A program made the position numbers and the translations under genes. DNA of 62,000 bases from Symbiodinium natans. Lineage: Eukaryota > Sar > Dinophyceae > Suessiales > Symbiodiniaceae. The stretch's first letter is position 1, and each line of letters begins with the position of its first letter. Shown in pieces: positions 8,581 through 17,847 of this stretch. Where the stretch lies: positions 72,501-134,500 of the forward strand of contig CAJNDS010000113.1 of assembly GCA_905221605.1 (NCBI GenBank), read 5' to 3'. The notes under the pieces were generated by a model that worked only from the letters and a program-made list of their open reading frames with translations, did no database searches and was not told the origin of the DNA.

Positions 8581-11500
8581 CTGCGCAGGTGGAGACTTAG
8601 GACTGTGACATGGGCGTAGGGTCTGGGGTTGCAGATGTAGGGTTTAGGGTTTAGGGTTTAGGGTTTAGGGTTTAGGGTTTGTTTAGGGTTTAGGGTTTAG
8701 GGTCTAGCCCCGCTCCGGGTCCATCTGATACCGTTTTTGGCAGTCTGAGCGTCTCTAGTACACCATCCCTGTTCCACTCGCTTGGTACCCGTTCAATGTG
8801 AATGTTTTGTCGGTGGACTCTAAACCCTAAACCACTAAAACGTCAAACCTTAATGACCCTAAACCCTGAACCCTAAACCCTAAATCACCCTGAACCCTAA
8901 ACCCTGAACCCTGAACCCTAAACCCTAAACCCTAAACCCTAAACCCTAACCCGAAACCCGAAACCCTAAACCCTAAATCACCCTGAACCCTAAACCTAAA
9001 AGTCCTACAGAAAACCCAAATGGGGCACTCCTAGTAAGCCCCGGGCACAAGAAAAGACTCTTCTAGGAGCCCCCCCCCCCAAAAAAAAAAAAAAAAAAAC
9101 TTTGGGCGTAAAAACCTAAACCCTAAACCCTGGAACCTTAAGGCCTAAACCCTAAGCCATAAACCTTAAACCCTAACCCCTAAACCCTAAATTCTAAAAC
9201 CTACACCCTAGACCCTAAACCCTAAACCCTAAACCCTAAACCCTAAACCCTAAACCCTAAACCTTCCTCCAGCATCTCAGACACCTGCCTGGGCCGGAAT
9301 GGGGCCCGGCATCGGCTGAGCTGGGTACAAGGGTGGCGGCGTACCAGGGCCCTGCGAAGGGTTTTGGGTTTAGGTTTAGGGTTTAGGGTTTGGGGTTTCG
9401 GGTTTCGGGTTAGGGTTTAGGGTTTAGGGTTTAGGGTTTAGGGTTTAGGGTTTAGGGTTTAGGGTTTAGGGTTTAGGGTTTAGGGTTTAGGTTAGGGTTT
9501 AGGGTTTAGGGTTTAGGGTTTAGGGTTTAGGGTTTAGGGTTTAGGGTTTAGGGTTTAGGGTTTAGGGTTTAGGGTTTAGGGTTTAGGGTTTAGCGTTTAG
9601 GGCTGAGGGCTTAGGGTTTAGGGTTTAGGTTTTAGGGTTTAGGGTTTAGGGTTTAGGGTTTAGGGTTTAGGGACACCAAGACAAAGCCAGACTTCCTAAG
9701 GGACATTCCTACACGGTTTAGGGTTCTTGGGTTTAGGGTTTCGGGTTTAGCTGCTTTTTAGGGTTTGGGGAATGTCAGGGTTTAGGGTTCTTGGGTTTAG
9801 GGCCTCCATGACAAGCACAGACGAGACGCAACCGAGCTCAAGGAAGGCACGCTGGATCGCGCCATGTCGGACAAGCTATCCCTTGTAGGGGTATGTAACC
9901 CAAGGTTCCCTGATACTCCCCACTACTACCCAAGGATCCCTCAGCTTCCCTAAGGTTCCCTAGGCTAAGGGTTTAGGGTTTAGGGTTTAGGGTTTAGGGT
10001 TTAGGGTTAAGGGTTTAGGGTTTAGGGTATAGGGTTCCCTAGGTACCTACCCCCCCGTTGAACCCCCTTCCCATAACAACTCTACAACTTGCGCACGTCT
10101 TGCGCGCAGTGTTTCTTGGACAGTGAGAGGCACCCTGAACCCTAGAAGCCCTACAAAACCCTACGCGCCAAGCCCTACGCCCTGCACCCCAAACCATAAA
10201 ACACCCTGCGCCTCAAAACCTAAACCCTAAACCTGAAACCCTAGACCCCAAACCCCAAACCTGAAACCCTAAACCCTAAATCTTAAACCTAAACCCTATA
10301 AAGCCCAAACCCTAAACCTGAAACCCTAAACCCTACATCGACGTTCAGCCCTATACTTGGAGGTTCATGGTACTTATTAACCAACTATAACTGTACTTAG
10401 AACCCACTGATAGGCCCCTTAAACGCCCTAGTATGGTTATAGTTGGATCATAGGTACCATGAACCTCCAAGTATAGGCCCTAAACCCTAAACCCTAAACC
10501 CTAAACCCTAAACCCTAAACCCTAAACCTCCCGAAGCCCCAAGGCTGGACCCTAAGCCCTCAAAGGTTGCACAGGTTGGCGCCTGTCCCATCATCGGCTG
10601 CGGGTAAAGCGGCGGAGTGCCAGGGGCCTAAGATAAACCCTAAACCCTAAACCCTAAACCCTAAAGATTGGGGTCTTCGAAAATGGGGGGGGGGGGGGGG
10701 CGGGTACCTTTTTGTGGGAGCTACTATAAACGAGGAGCCCTATAAACCCTATAAACGCTATAAACCCTATAAACCCTGTAAACCCTAAAAACCCTAGAAA
10801 ACCCTAAAAAACCCAAAACCCTACAAACCCCAAAAAACCTAAACACCCTAAAAAACCTGAAAACCCTAAAAAAACCTAAACACCCTAAAATCCCTGAAAA
10901 CCTTCAACCCTATCCAAATGCCACAGGCCTCAGGCCGCTCAGGGTTTCAGGGTTTCAGGGTTTCAGAGTTTCAGGGTTTCAGGAAGTTACAGGATGTTTT
11001 GGGGTTTCCGGGCTTTAGGGTCTTGCCCCAAACCCTAAACCCTAAAGCTCTCTTTCATATGTATATTTAAACCTTAGAGGTGTTTGTGGGCAAGGTCCAT
11101 TTCGTCGTGGGCAAGGTCCATTTTTTTTCGTGCTTCAGCTCCAGGGTTAGAGTTTCAGGGTTTCTTGGCCTGGGGTTTCGGGTTTCAGGGCCTCAAGGCC
11201 TGGAGTTTAGGGTTTCAGGGCCTCAAGGCCTGGGATTCAGGGTGTGAAGGCTTCAAGGCCTTAGAGAGGTTTCAGCTGGGGTTAAGGTGCAGCTGAAAAT
11301 GAGAACCCTAAACCCTGAACCCTAAACCGTGGCTCTTAATGTCATGGGATTCTCTGGGTGGGTGGGTACTTCCCCATCACACGATGAAAAAGCTCGACTG
11401 GTAAAAGCTAGTACATGAGCTGCTGCACCCGAAGCCCTAAACCCTAAACCCTAAACCCTGAACCCTAAACCCTAAACCCTAAACCCTGTAGACGGGAAGG

Positions 11501-14500
11501 TCACCAGCCAAGGGACTCCAGGCACCGTGGGTACCGCGTAGATGGGCGGCTCGTGCATGGGCCCCTGGCATGGAACTTGAATCCCAAAGCCTTGAAAGCT
11601 TCCTAGGGTTTAGGGTTTAGGGTTTCGGGCAACCCAAGGTTCCCTCATAATACTCCCTACTACTCCCTAAGGCTCCCTAAGCTTCCCTAAGGTCCCCTAG
11701 GTACCTACCACCCATGAATGACCCCCCCCCCCTTTAAGAACCCTACAACTTCTCCTAAAATTGGGCCTGCCCTGGGTTTTGCTGTTATCCAAGAGGAACC
11801 CCAAACCCGAAATGTGCAAAAGAGTACCTAGCACTTCTTACTTTAGGTCTTAGGGTCGTTACAGCGGCCCATAGTATGCGCCCGCAATGTTGAAAAACAG
11901 AGCGTATATCTTATATGCCCTAGAAAGCACAAGCGCCCATAATTCAGAGCGCTTGAAAAAAGGCCAGAGACCATACTATAAGGGACCATGTTGCTACCCT
12001 AGACCAGACCCAGACCCTTAAAAGTTGGAAACCTGTTGAAGGACCCATAGTGCTTGGTTTCCCTATACTTTACTCTTAGGGATTGAGGCTATTGAGTTTC
12101 CAACTTTTTGGCCTCTACTATAGGAATAAACAGGGTACCCTTTTTTGGTTTGGAGGGGATTCTAAGGGACCCCCAACCCTAATAAGGGCCTACTCCGGGT
12201 CCTAGTAGAGGAGAGATCCCGAGCTTTCCTCGCCTGCGGTGGCAGGGTGTGCAAAGCCTGGGCCGAACACCCCCAGGGGCTTCAGGGTTTACGGGTGCTT
12301 CGGGTTTAGGGTTTAGGGTTTATTTAGGGTTTAGGGTTTAGGATTATGTGGCTAGGGTTGATGGTGCCCCTGTCCCCCGCACCCCACTTCCCAGCAAGTT
12401 AGCTTTTCCCGTCGGCCTCAAGATCCTGCAGCTGAAACACCCGAATCGCTGAGGGTTCAGGGTTTAGGGTTTAGGGTTTAGGGTTTAGGATAGCCTCAAC
12501 CACCCCCCCCCCCCCCCCAAACCTGCAAAGAACCCATGCCGTGAATGCCCACTTGAAGACGCCTAAGCGCCAAACTCTTCTTGGTAGGGCATGGGTTTTG
12601 GGGTTCAGGGTTCAGAGCATAGGTTTCGGGTTTAGGGTTGTAGAATTGAACTAGGCTGGAAGGCTACTGAGAGTTGGCAAGGACAACCCTAAACCCTAAA
12701 CTCTAACCCTAAACCCTATGGAATGACCCTTTGAAGCCACGTCGAGGTTCTGACTACCGACGGCGTGTAGGGCGTAGGATTTGGGATGTTCCCCTTTGTA
12801 CTAACAGTCCTTAATAGAGGGTTTAGGGTTTAGGGTGTTTAGGGGTTTTAGGGGTTTTTAGGGTTTAGGGTTTAGGGTTTAGTGTTTAGGGTTTGGGGTT
12901 TAGGGTTTAGGGTTTTTGGGATTTTTAGGGTTTTAGGGTTTTTAGGGTCTAGAGTTCAGGGTTGTTATATAGGGTTTAGGGTTTAGGGCTTAGGGTTTAG
13001 GGTTTCGGGTTTCGGGTCGGCGCAGAACCAAAAAAAGAGAGGCTTGCTGCCCCCACGCCCTCCGCTGAACCCTAAACCCTTTCAACGCTTGACCCCGAAA
13101 CCTGAACTTCGTAAACTCCCTAACCCTAAACCCTAAGCCCTAAACTCCCTAAACCCTAAACTCCCTGAACCCTGCGCTCCCTAAGCTCCCCAAGCTCCCT
13201 AAACTCCTTACTCCCTAAACCCCCTAAACCCTAAACCCTGAACCCTAAACCCCCTAAACTCCCTGAATCCTTAAACCCTAAACCCTAAACCCCCTAAACC
13301 CCCTAAACTCCCTGAACCTTAAACCTTAAACCCTAAACCCTAAACCCTAAACCCTAAACCTTAAACCCTGAACTCTTGCAGGCCAAAAGCCGCGGGTGGA
13401 GGCATCGCTAGGGGCGCCTGCGCACCCCAATCTAAGGGTTTAGGGTTTAGGGTTTAGGGTTTAGGGTTTAGGGTTTGGGTTAGATGGCCCCTGAATCTGG
13501 TCCCTTACCTTCCCCAAAGGGTTCTGCAGTATGGCTTGGCCCATGTTAAGGGACCATGCAACCCTAAACCCTAAACCCTAAACCCTGACCCCTAAACCCT
13601 AAACCCTAAACCCAAAGGCCTAAAGGCTCAAAAGCCTAGAAGCCTCAGAAGGTTGCAGGGTTTAAGGTTTAGGGCCTGGGTCTAGGGTTTAGGGTTTTAG
13701 GGTATAAGGTATAGGGTATAGGGTATAGAGTTTAGGGTTTTTGGTTTAGGGTTTAGGGCTTAGGGCTTATGGTTTAGGGTCTAGGGTGACCCAAAAGTAA
13801 CCTATCTAGGAACAAAACGGGTACCCTTTTCGGCTTAACGGTCCAAGGGAACCTAAACCCCCAACTTCCTTAGGGTTCAGGGTTTAGGGTTTAGGGTTTA
13901 GGGTTTAGGGTTTGGGGTTTGGGGTTTAGGGTTTAGGGCTTAGGGTTTGGGGTTTGGGGTTTGGGGTTTAGGGACAAAGAAGCGGAAGCGCCCGAAACCG
14001 CAAAAACCAACCAACAACAACAAAAAACACCTCTAAGCCGCAAACCGCCCCTCAACCCCAAATCCCAGGCCCCTGGGCTTTTTGGGTGCACTTCTGGGCC
14101 CTAAACCCCTAAACCCTAAACCCTAAACCCTAAACCCTAAACCCTAAACCCAGGGCCTTCGGGGAAGTTCAGAACACCTCCTGAACAAAGTGTTCAGGGT
14201 TTAGGCTTTAGGATTTGGAACTTCAGGTTTTAGGGTTTAGGGTTTGGGGTTGAGGGTTGGGGGGGGGGGGGGGGGGGAGTTCAGGGTTAGGAGTTTAGGG
14301 CTTCGGGCTTGGGATCACAGTTCAGGGTTTATGGTTCCCCCAGGTTCAGGGCTTCGGGGGTGTCTAGAGCCTCAAAGGGCTTCACGACCAACCCTAAACC
14401 GAAAACCCTAAACCCTAATCCCTAAACCCTAATCCCTAAACCCTAATCCCTAAACCCTAAACCCTGAAACGGGCGTGGGAGTAGGCGTCGCCTGCTGCAG

Positions 14501-15115
14501 GGGCGGAAGAGTGTTGAGAGGCGGCTCGGCGTAGTGGACCTGCTTAGGGTTTAGGGTTTAGGGTTTAGGGTTTAGGGTTTAGGGTTTAGGGTTTAGGGTT
14601 TAGGGCTAAGGGTTCACGGGAGGTGTAAGGAGGAACCTCGAACCCTGAGAGCCCTCTAAAAGCCTAAAAAACCCTACAAAGCACCCTTTAACACCTTAAA
14701 CAACCCTAAACCCTAAACCCTAAACCCTAAACCCGAAACCCTGAACCCTGAAGCCTAAACCCCGAACTTGGACCCAGAGGAGGCTCTTATTCCCTGTTTC
14801 TTTGGCTTTAGGTTCTCTTATAAGCCCCTTTTCTAGGTTTCTTTTGGGTCTAGTACATGAACCTCAAGGGCCAAAAACCCAAAAAGACCTACAAACCCTA
14901 CACTCGTCACACAAACGACATTTAGCAAGAGCCCAATGGGCTTAGGGTACAAAACCCTAAACCCTAAACCCTGAAGCCTGAACCCTTTTAGGGCTTCGGG
15001 CTTAGGGTTGCAACAACATGAGAAAGATCTGCCCAGATCTCCGCTGGACTGGGTTGAACACGCAAACGTTGCAAAGCCAGAGAGAGAGAGAGAGAGAGAG
15101 AGAGACAGCCAGAGC

Positions 15116-15147
<32 letters not shown>

Positions 15148-16739
15148 GAGAGAGAGAGTGAGAGATGGAGGGAGGGAGGAAAGGGTAACAGAAACACAAA
15201 TGAACAAGACGAGAGAGGGAAAGAGAGAGGTAGAAATATAACTAGCCAACCACAAAGAGAGAGAGAGAGAGAGAGAGAGATCGAGAGGAAGGATGGTTTA
15301 CCCTTGAACCGCAAACCCTCAACCCCAAAACCCAAAACCCCAAACCCTAAACCCCAAACCCAAAATCCCCAAACCCTAAACCCCAAGAGGCGGCAAAAGG
15401 GATGCAACGCATCACAAGGCCGAGAATGGTGCGGGAGGCCCAGCTGGCACGGCGTAGGGCGGGGCAGCCTCAATCAAGCTTCACAGGGTTTAGGGTTTAG
15501 GGTTTAGGGTTTAGGGGTTTAGGGTTTAGGGGTCAGGGTTAGGGTTTAGTTTAAGGTGTGGGGTTTGGGGTGTAGGGTGTAGGGTTTCGGGTTTGCGGTA
15601 TGTCCCTCTTGTGGCAACGTATGTTCTGGAACCCTGAAAGCTTCTATTCTACCAGGGCCCAGCGCCAGAAACCCTAAACCCGAAACCCAAAGCCCAAAAA
15701 CCTATAAACCATAATCTAAACCTATAAACCCTAAAACCTGAACCCTGGACGAGTGCCGCATGTGCTGTGGGTCGGATTTCAGGGAGTTGTGTGTGGCTGC
15801 AGAGCTCAGAGACCACTACCCTAAACCCTACACCCTCCTAAGCCTTAAACCCTCCTAAGACCGAAGCCCTCCTAAGCCCCAAGCACTCCTTACACCCCGA
15901 GCCCTAAGCCGTGACTGAACGCTCCCAAACCCTAAACCCTAAACCCCTAAACCCTAAAACCCTAAACCCTAAACCCTAAACTCTAAGCCCCAAACCCCAA
16001 ACCCCAAACCCCCAAACCCTAAACCCTAAACCCTACACCCTAAACCCTAAACTCTCCTACTATGACGCCACTCCCCGACATGCCCACGTTTCCCAGCCTG
16101 CGGCAGAGGAGGGCCGTACGGCGGTACCTGGGGCTTTCTACATTCGGGCGCGGGTGAAGGGGTTTGGGTTTGGGGTTTAGGGTTTAGGGTTTAGGGTTTA
16201 GGGTTTAGGGTTTATGGGCATCCTACGATCCTTCATTTCCTTTCTTGTCCTTTCTTGTGGGGGGGGGGGTAGGGTTTGGGGTTTCATAAGCGATCCTATG
16301 TTAAGTTTCCCTAAGCCCGCAACCTGACAACTTACACGAAGCCCTAAACCCTAAACCCTACACCCCCAAAACCTGAAAACCTTAGCACCACGTCGCCCCT
16401 TCCCTTCCCCCCCCCCCCCTCCTTGGTTGGGCTCGAAACCAACCCTGTATTGAGGTTCCAACAATCATGAGTTCGCCTACTACCCCCCCCCCCCCCCCCC
16501 CGCAAGGTTTAGGGTTTAGGGTTCAGGGTTTAGGGCTACTGCCCCACTCATACTAGGCCTGATTAATAATTAAGGTCATGTAGGGGGGGGGGTACTAGAA
16601 AGCCCTAGGGGGGGTTTAGAGGGGGGTAGCACCGGAACCCATGCAAAAAGCCCTAAACCCGAAACCCTAAACCCTAAGGTTCAGTGGCCTGGTAGAGCTG
16701 CTGGTAAGTTGAGTGCAACAGCGCCGCTTTGTCTTCAAC
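8539..16739 (-). CDS. putative multi-microexon gene, Pro/Tyr-rich product
   Basis: Nine minus-strand islands each give one exon of 51, 30, 48, 48, 42, 60, 45, 63 and 42 nt (transcript order, 16739 down to 8539). Each is preceded by AG, followed by GC (seven), GT (one) or GA (one), open throughout and read in phase 0. Joined they give about 143 residues rich in Pro, Ala and Tyr with recurring PGTPP, PPxY and LYPxQPM motifs. Such composition suits a disordered scaffold or RNA-binding tail; I do not recognise the protein. Start and stop lie outside the listed exons. GC-AG and GA-AG introns are known in dinoflagellates. Introns are 0.6-1.9 kb and built largely of telomere-like arrays. The inference rests on consistency, not on transcript data. 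Confidence 0.5.
9289..9351 (-). CDS. microexon 8 (63 nt)
   Basis: Begins GPGTPPPLYPAQPMPG and ends PIPAQ, after CCTTCGCAG and before GCAGGTGTC. A GT four bases further on is an alternative donor but would break phase 0. Shares PGTPP and LYP with microexons 7 and 9. Confidence 0.55.
9899..10062. repeat. CCCAAGGTTCCC family copy, interrupted by telomere array
   Basis: A dispersed repeat beginning CCCAAGGTTCCCT and ending GGTACCTACC has uninterrupted relatives at 11633-11709 and 43864-43960. In this copy a TTTAGGG array (9965-10032) sits inside, and the 11 bases GGTTCCCTAGG occur on both sides of it (9954-9964 and 10033-10043). Confidence 0.75.
10350..10477. mobile_element. foldback (MITE-like) element, 128 bp
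   Basis: The 24-base arm cctatacttggaggttcatg... at 10350-10373 is perfectly inverted at 10454-10477. The homology continues inward with gaps (ACCAACTATAAC against GTTATAGTTGG). It is embedded between CCCTAAA blocks. The arms resemble those of the element at 37112-37355. Confidence 0.8.
10583..10627 (-). CDS. microexon 7 (45 nt)
   Basis: Reads APGTPPLYPQPMMGQ, after TTTATCTTAG and before GCGCCAAC. It aligns with microexon 8 (GPGTPPPLYPAQPMP...), suggesting duplicated exons. Here the high-coordinate flank is CCCTAAA, the one exception to the usual orientation. Confidence 0.55.
11505..11564 (-). CDS. microexon 6 (60 nt)
   Basis: Reads GPMHEPPIYAVPTVPGVPWL, after CCATGCCAG and before GTGACC, the one canonical GT donor of the set. 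Twenty codons. Confidence 0.5.
11633..11715. repeat. CCCAAGGTTCCC family copy, uninterrupted
   Basis: Same order of short phrases as the copies at 9899 and 43864: CCCAAGGTTCCCT, ACTCCC, TAAGGCTCCCTAAG, then CCCCTAGGTACCTACC. There is no telomere array at the equivalent of the 9964 position. Confidence 0.75.
12020..12108. mobile_element. small foldback sequence
   Basis: AAAAGTTGGAAAC at 12020-12032 is inverted as GTTTCCAACTTTT at 12096-12108. The interior is unique. It may be a non-autonomous element or a simple palindrome. Confidence 0.5.
12781..12816. mobile_element. half of a foldback element, ending in telomere repeat
   Basis: TTGGGATGTTCCCC...ACTAACAGTCCTT matches the left arm of the complete element at 56641-56750. 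The sequence then passes directly into GAGGGTTTAGGGTTTAGGG, so only one arm is present. Confidence 0.65.
13376..13417 (-). CDS. microexon 5 (42 nt)
   Basis: Reads APLAMPPPAAFGLQ, after GGGGTGCGCAG and before GAGTTCAGGG. The donor would be GA, a class known in dinoflagellates. Fourteen codons. Confidence 0.45.
14492..14539 (-). CDS. microexon 4 (48 nt)
   Basis: Reads VHYAEPPLNTLPPLQQ, after CCCTAAGCAG and before GCGACGCC. The 3' splice site is formed directly at the edge of the telomere-like array: the last repeat CCCTAA runs into GCAG. Confidence 0.55.
15080..15283. repeat. (GA)n microsatellites
   Basis: Runs of GA dinucleotide at about 15080-15160 and 15258-15283, with short interruptions. 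Open frames through them (Ser-Leu or Arg-Glu repeats) are artefacts of the repeat. Confidence 0.95.
15421..15468 (-). CDS. microexon 3 (48 nt)
   Basis: Reads AAPPYAVPAGPPAPFS, after CTTGATTGAG and before GCCTTGTG. Sixteen codons. CCCTAAACCCC lies on the low side, TTTAGGG from 15487 on the high side. Confidence 0.5.
16098..16127 (-). CDS. microexon 2 (30 nt)
   Basis: Reads VPPYGPPLPQ, after AAAGCCCCAG and before GCTGGG. Ten codons. A longer alternative using an upstream TAG acceptor would change the frame; the chosen reading keeps the proline/tyrosine character and phase 0. Confidence 0.45.
16689..16739 (-). CDS. microexon 1 (51 nt)
   Basis: Reads VEDKAALLHSTYQQLYQ on the minus strand, after GGAATGCTGGCAG and before GCCACTGA. 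Exact 17 codons. It is less proline-rich than the following exons and could be a short helix. Flanked by CCCTAAA on the low-coordinate side and a TTTGGGG-type stretch on the other. Confidence 0.5.
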
Positions 16740-17188
16740 CTGCCAGCATTCCAGGGTTTGGGGTTACGGTTTGGGGGTTGAGGTACTTAGGCCCTTTAGG
16801 GTTCGTGGGTTTAGGGTTGAACACCCCCAAAAAACCTGAACCCTAACACCCGAAACCCTAAACCCTACATTCTTAAGGTTGAGAGTTCTGCAGCTTGCTA
16901 GGATGAAAGTGGAAGCTGGGGTTTAGGGTTTAGGGTTCAGGGTTTAGGGTTCAGGATTTAGGGTTTGGGGTTCAACTGGCCTTGGGTTCAGGGCCTCAGG
17001 GGTTCGAATCTTCCAGCCTTCTTGGGCTTATGCTTGGGGCGTCAGGCGTCCCTGAACCCTAAACCCTAAACCCTAAACCCTAAACCCTAAACCCTAAACC
17101 CTAAACCCTAAACCCTAAACCCTAAACCCTAAACCCTAAACCCTAAACCCTAAACCTTACCCTGAAGAATTCTGAACCTGAAGGACCC

Positions 17189-17265
17189 AACGCCTGCTTT
17201 GCTGGTAGGTGTTTACCATAAGGCCCCTTACAGGATTCTTAGGTCACCCCAGAAAAGCAGGCGTT
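17189..17265. mobile_element. foldback element, 77 bp
   Basis: Arms of 17 bases (AACGCCTGCTTTGCTGG at 17189-17205; inverse at 17249-17265) with one mismatch. It lies between a CCCTAAA and a TTTAGGG-type stretch. Confidence 0.65.
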
Positions 17266-17587
17266 CGGGTTAATGTAGGGTTTAGGGTGACATCCGAAAC
17301 CCTCCTGAACCCTAAACTCTACCCAAATCCCTCGATAGCCTTCGGGGTAAACCCTAAACCCTAAACCCTAAACCCTAAACCCTAAACCCTAAACCCTAAA
17401 CCCTAAACCCTAAACCCTAAACCTTGGACCCTTAAGGTTGTACCCTTGAGTTCTGGGGTCCCTTTTTAAGGATCCCTAAGGAGTAATATAGGGGCCATGT
17501 TAGGAGTATACTGAGGGGAGCCTGTAGGGTTTAGGGTTTAGGGTTTAGGGTTTAGGGTTTAGGGTTTAGGGTTTAGGGTTTAGGGTT

Positions 17588-17592
17588 TAGGG
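17588..17592. repeat. target-site duplication, left copy (TAGGG)
   Basis: TAGGG directly before the 5' LTR matches TAGGG directly after the 3' LTR (25720-25724). Because the host sequence is itself (TTTAGGG)n the match alone is weak. However, deleting the element plus one copy leaves a perfect TTTAGGG register, which supports a true 5-bp duplication. Confidence 0.75.
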
Positions 17593-17759
17593 TGTGATTC
17601 GTTTGTGGGGCTTGATCAACATCCATTCCACGATCCAATGGATCAAAGGGGTCCGCGTAACCAACTTCGATAGCAGTGTGCGAATGCACGGGGAAAAGGC
17701 ATTCGCCTTGCACTCGCTGTCGCTTAGTCTGGCCAGCCGGGGTATCCTAGCCAACTACA
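17593..17759 (+). repeat. 5' LTR, 167 bp
   Basis: Starts TGTGATTCG and ends CCAACTACA; same as the 3' LTR except that 13 bases are absent after position 17698. The missing bases form the left arm and loop of a hairpin in the other copy. An open frame starting at 17594 is only LTR sequence read through. Confidence 0.95.
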
Positions 17760-17760
17760 G

Positions 17761-17773
17761 TGGTAGCGGAGCC
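17761..17773 (+). promoter_or_regulatory. primer-binding site, initiator-tRNA-Met-like
   Basis: TGGTAGCGGAGCC begins one base after the 5' LTR. The first eleven bases differ at one position from the complement of the common eukaryotic initiator tRNA-Met 3' end (TGGTAGCAGAG), the usual primer of copia elements. Confidence 0.7.
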
Positions 17774-17847
17774 TTCGGTTTAGTTCCGGGGGCGGTTTTT
17801 GGGTATAGTGGCTGGACCAGCTAAGCTACAGCAAGTGTACAGTAGTC

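Larger units (their letters stand above)
8525..17592. repeat. telomere-repeat mosaic with GC-rich islands
   Basis: Blocks of TTTAGGG and CCCTAAA, each 30-320 bases, alternate with unique islands of 50-400 bases. Long blocks: 9357-9671 (G-rich), 8818-8999 and 9111-9263 (C-rich), 13065-13375 (C-rich), 17050-17157 and 17349-17423 (C-rich), 17525-17592 (G-rich). Both orientations are interleaved, so this is interstitial and not a chromosome end. Several islands hold the microexons listed separately; others hold foldback elements, homopolymer tracts, or nothing I can name (for example 11720-12290 and 17425-17524). Confidence 0.85.

Noticed and set aside
11084-11296. Open frame with GFQGLKAW-type peptide repeats
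   Set aside because: It is the repeat TTTCAGGGCCTCAAGGCC translated; no splice or domain support. Similar GFRVLGF/NPKPQTLN peptides elsewhere are telomere-like arrays read aloud.
14833-15473. Minus-strand open frames rich in Ser-Leu repeats
   Set aside because: They are translations of the GA microsatellite and of telomere-like repeats; no other protein-like part.
17594-17824. 76-codon open frame at the start of the retrotransposon
   Set aside because: It lies in the 5' LTR and leader and starts at a GTG; the LTR explains the sequence.
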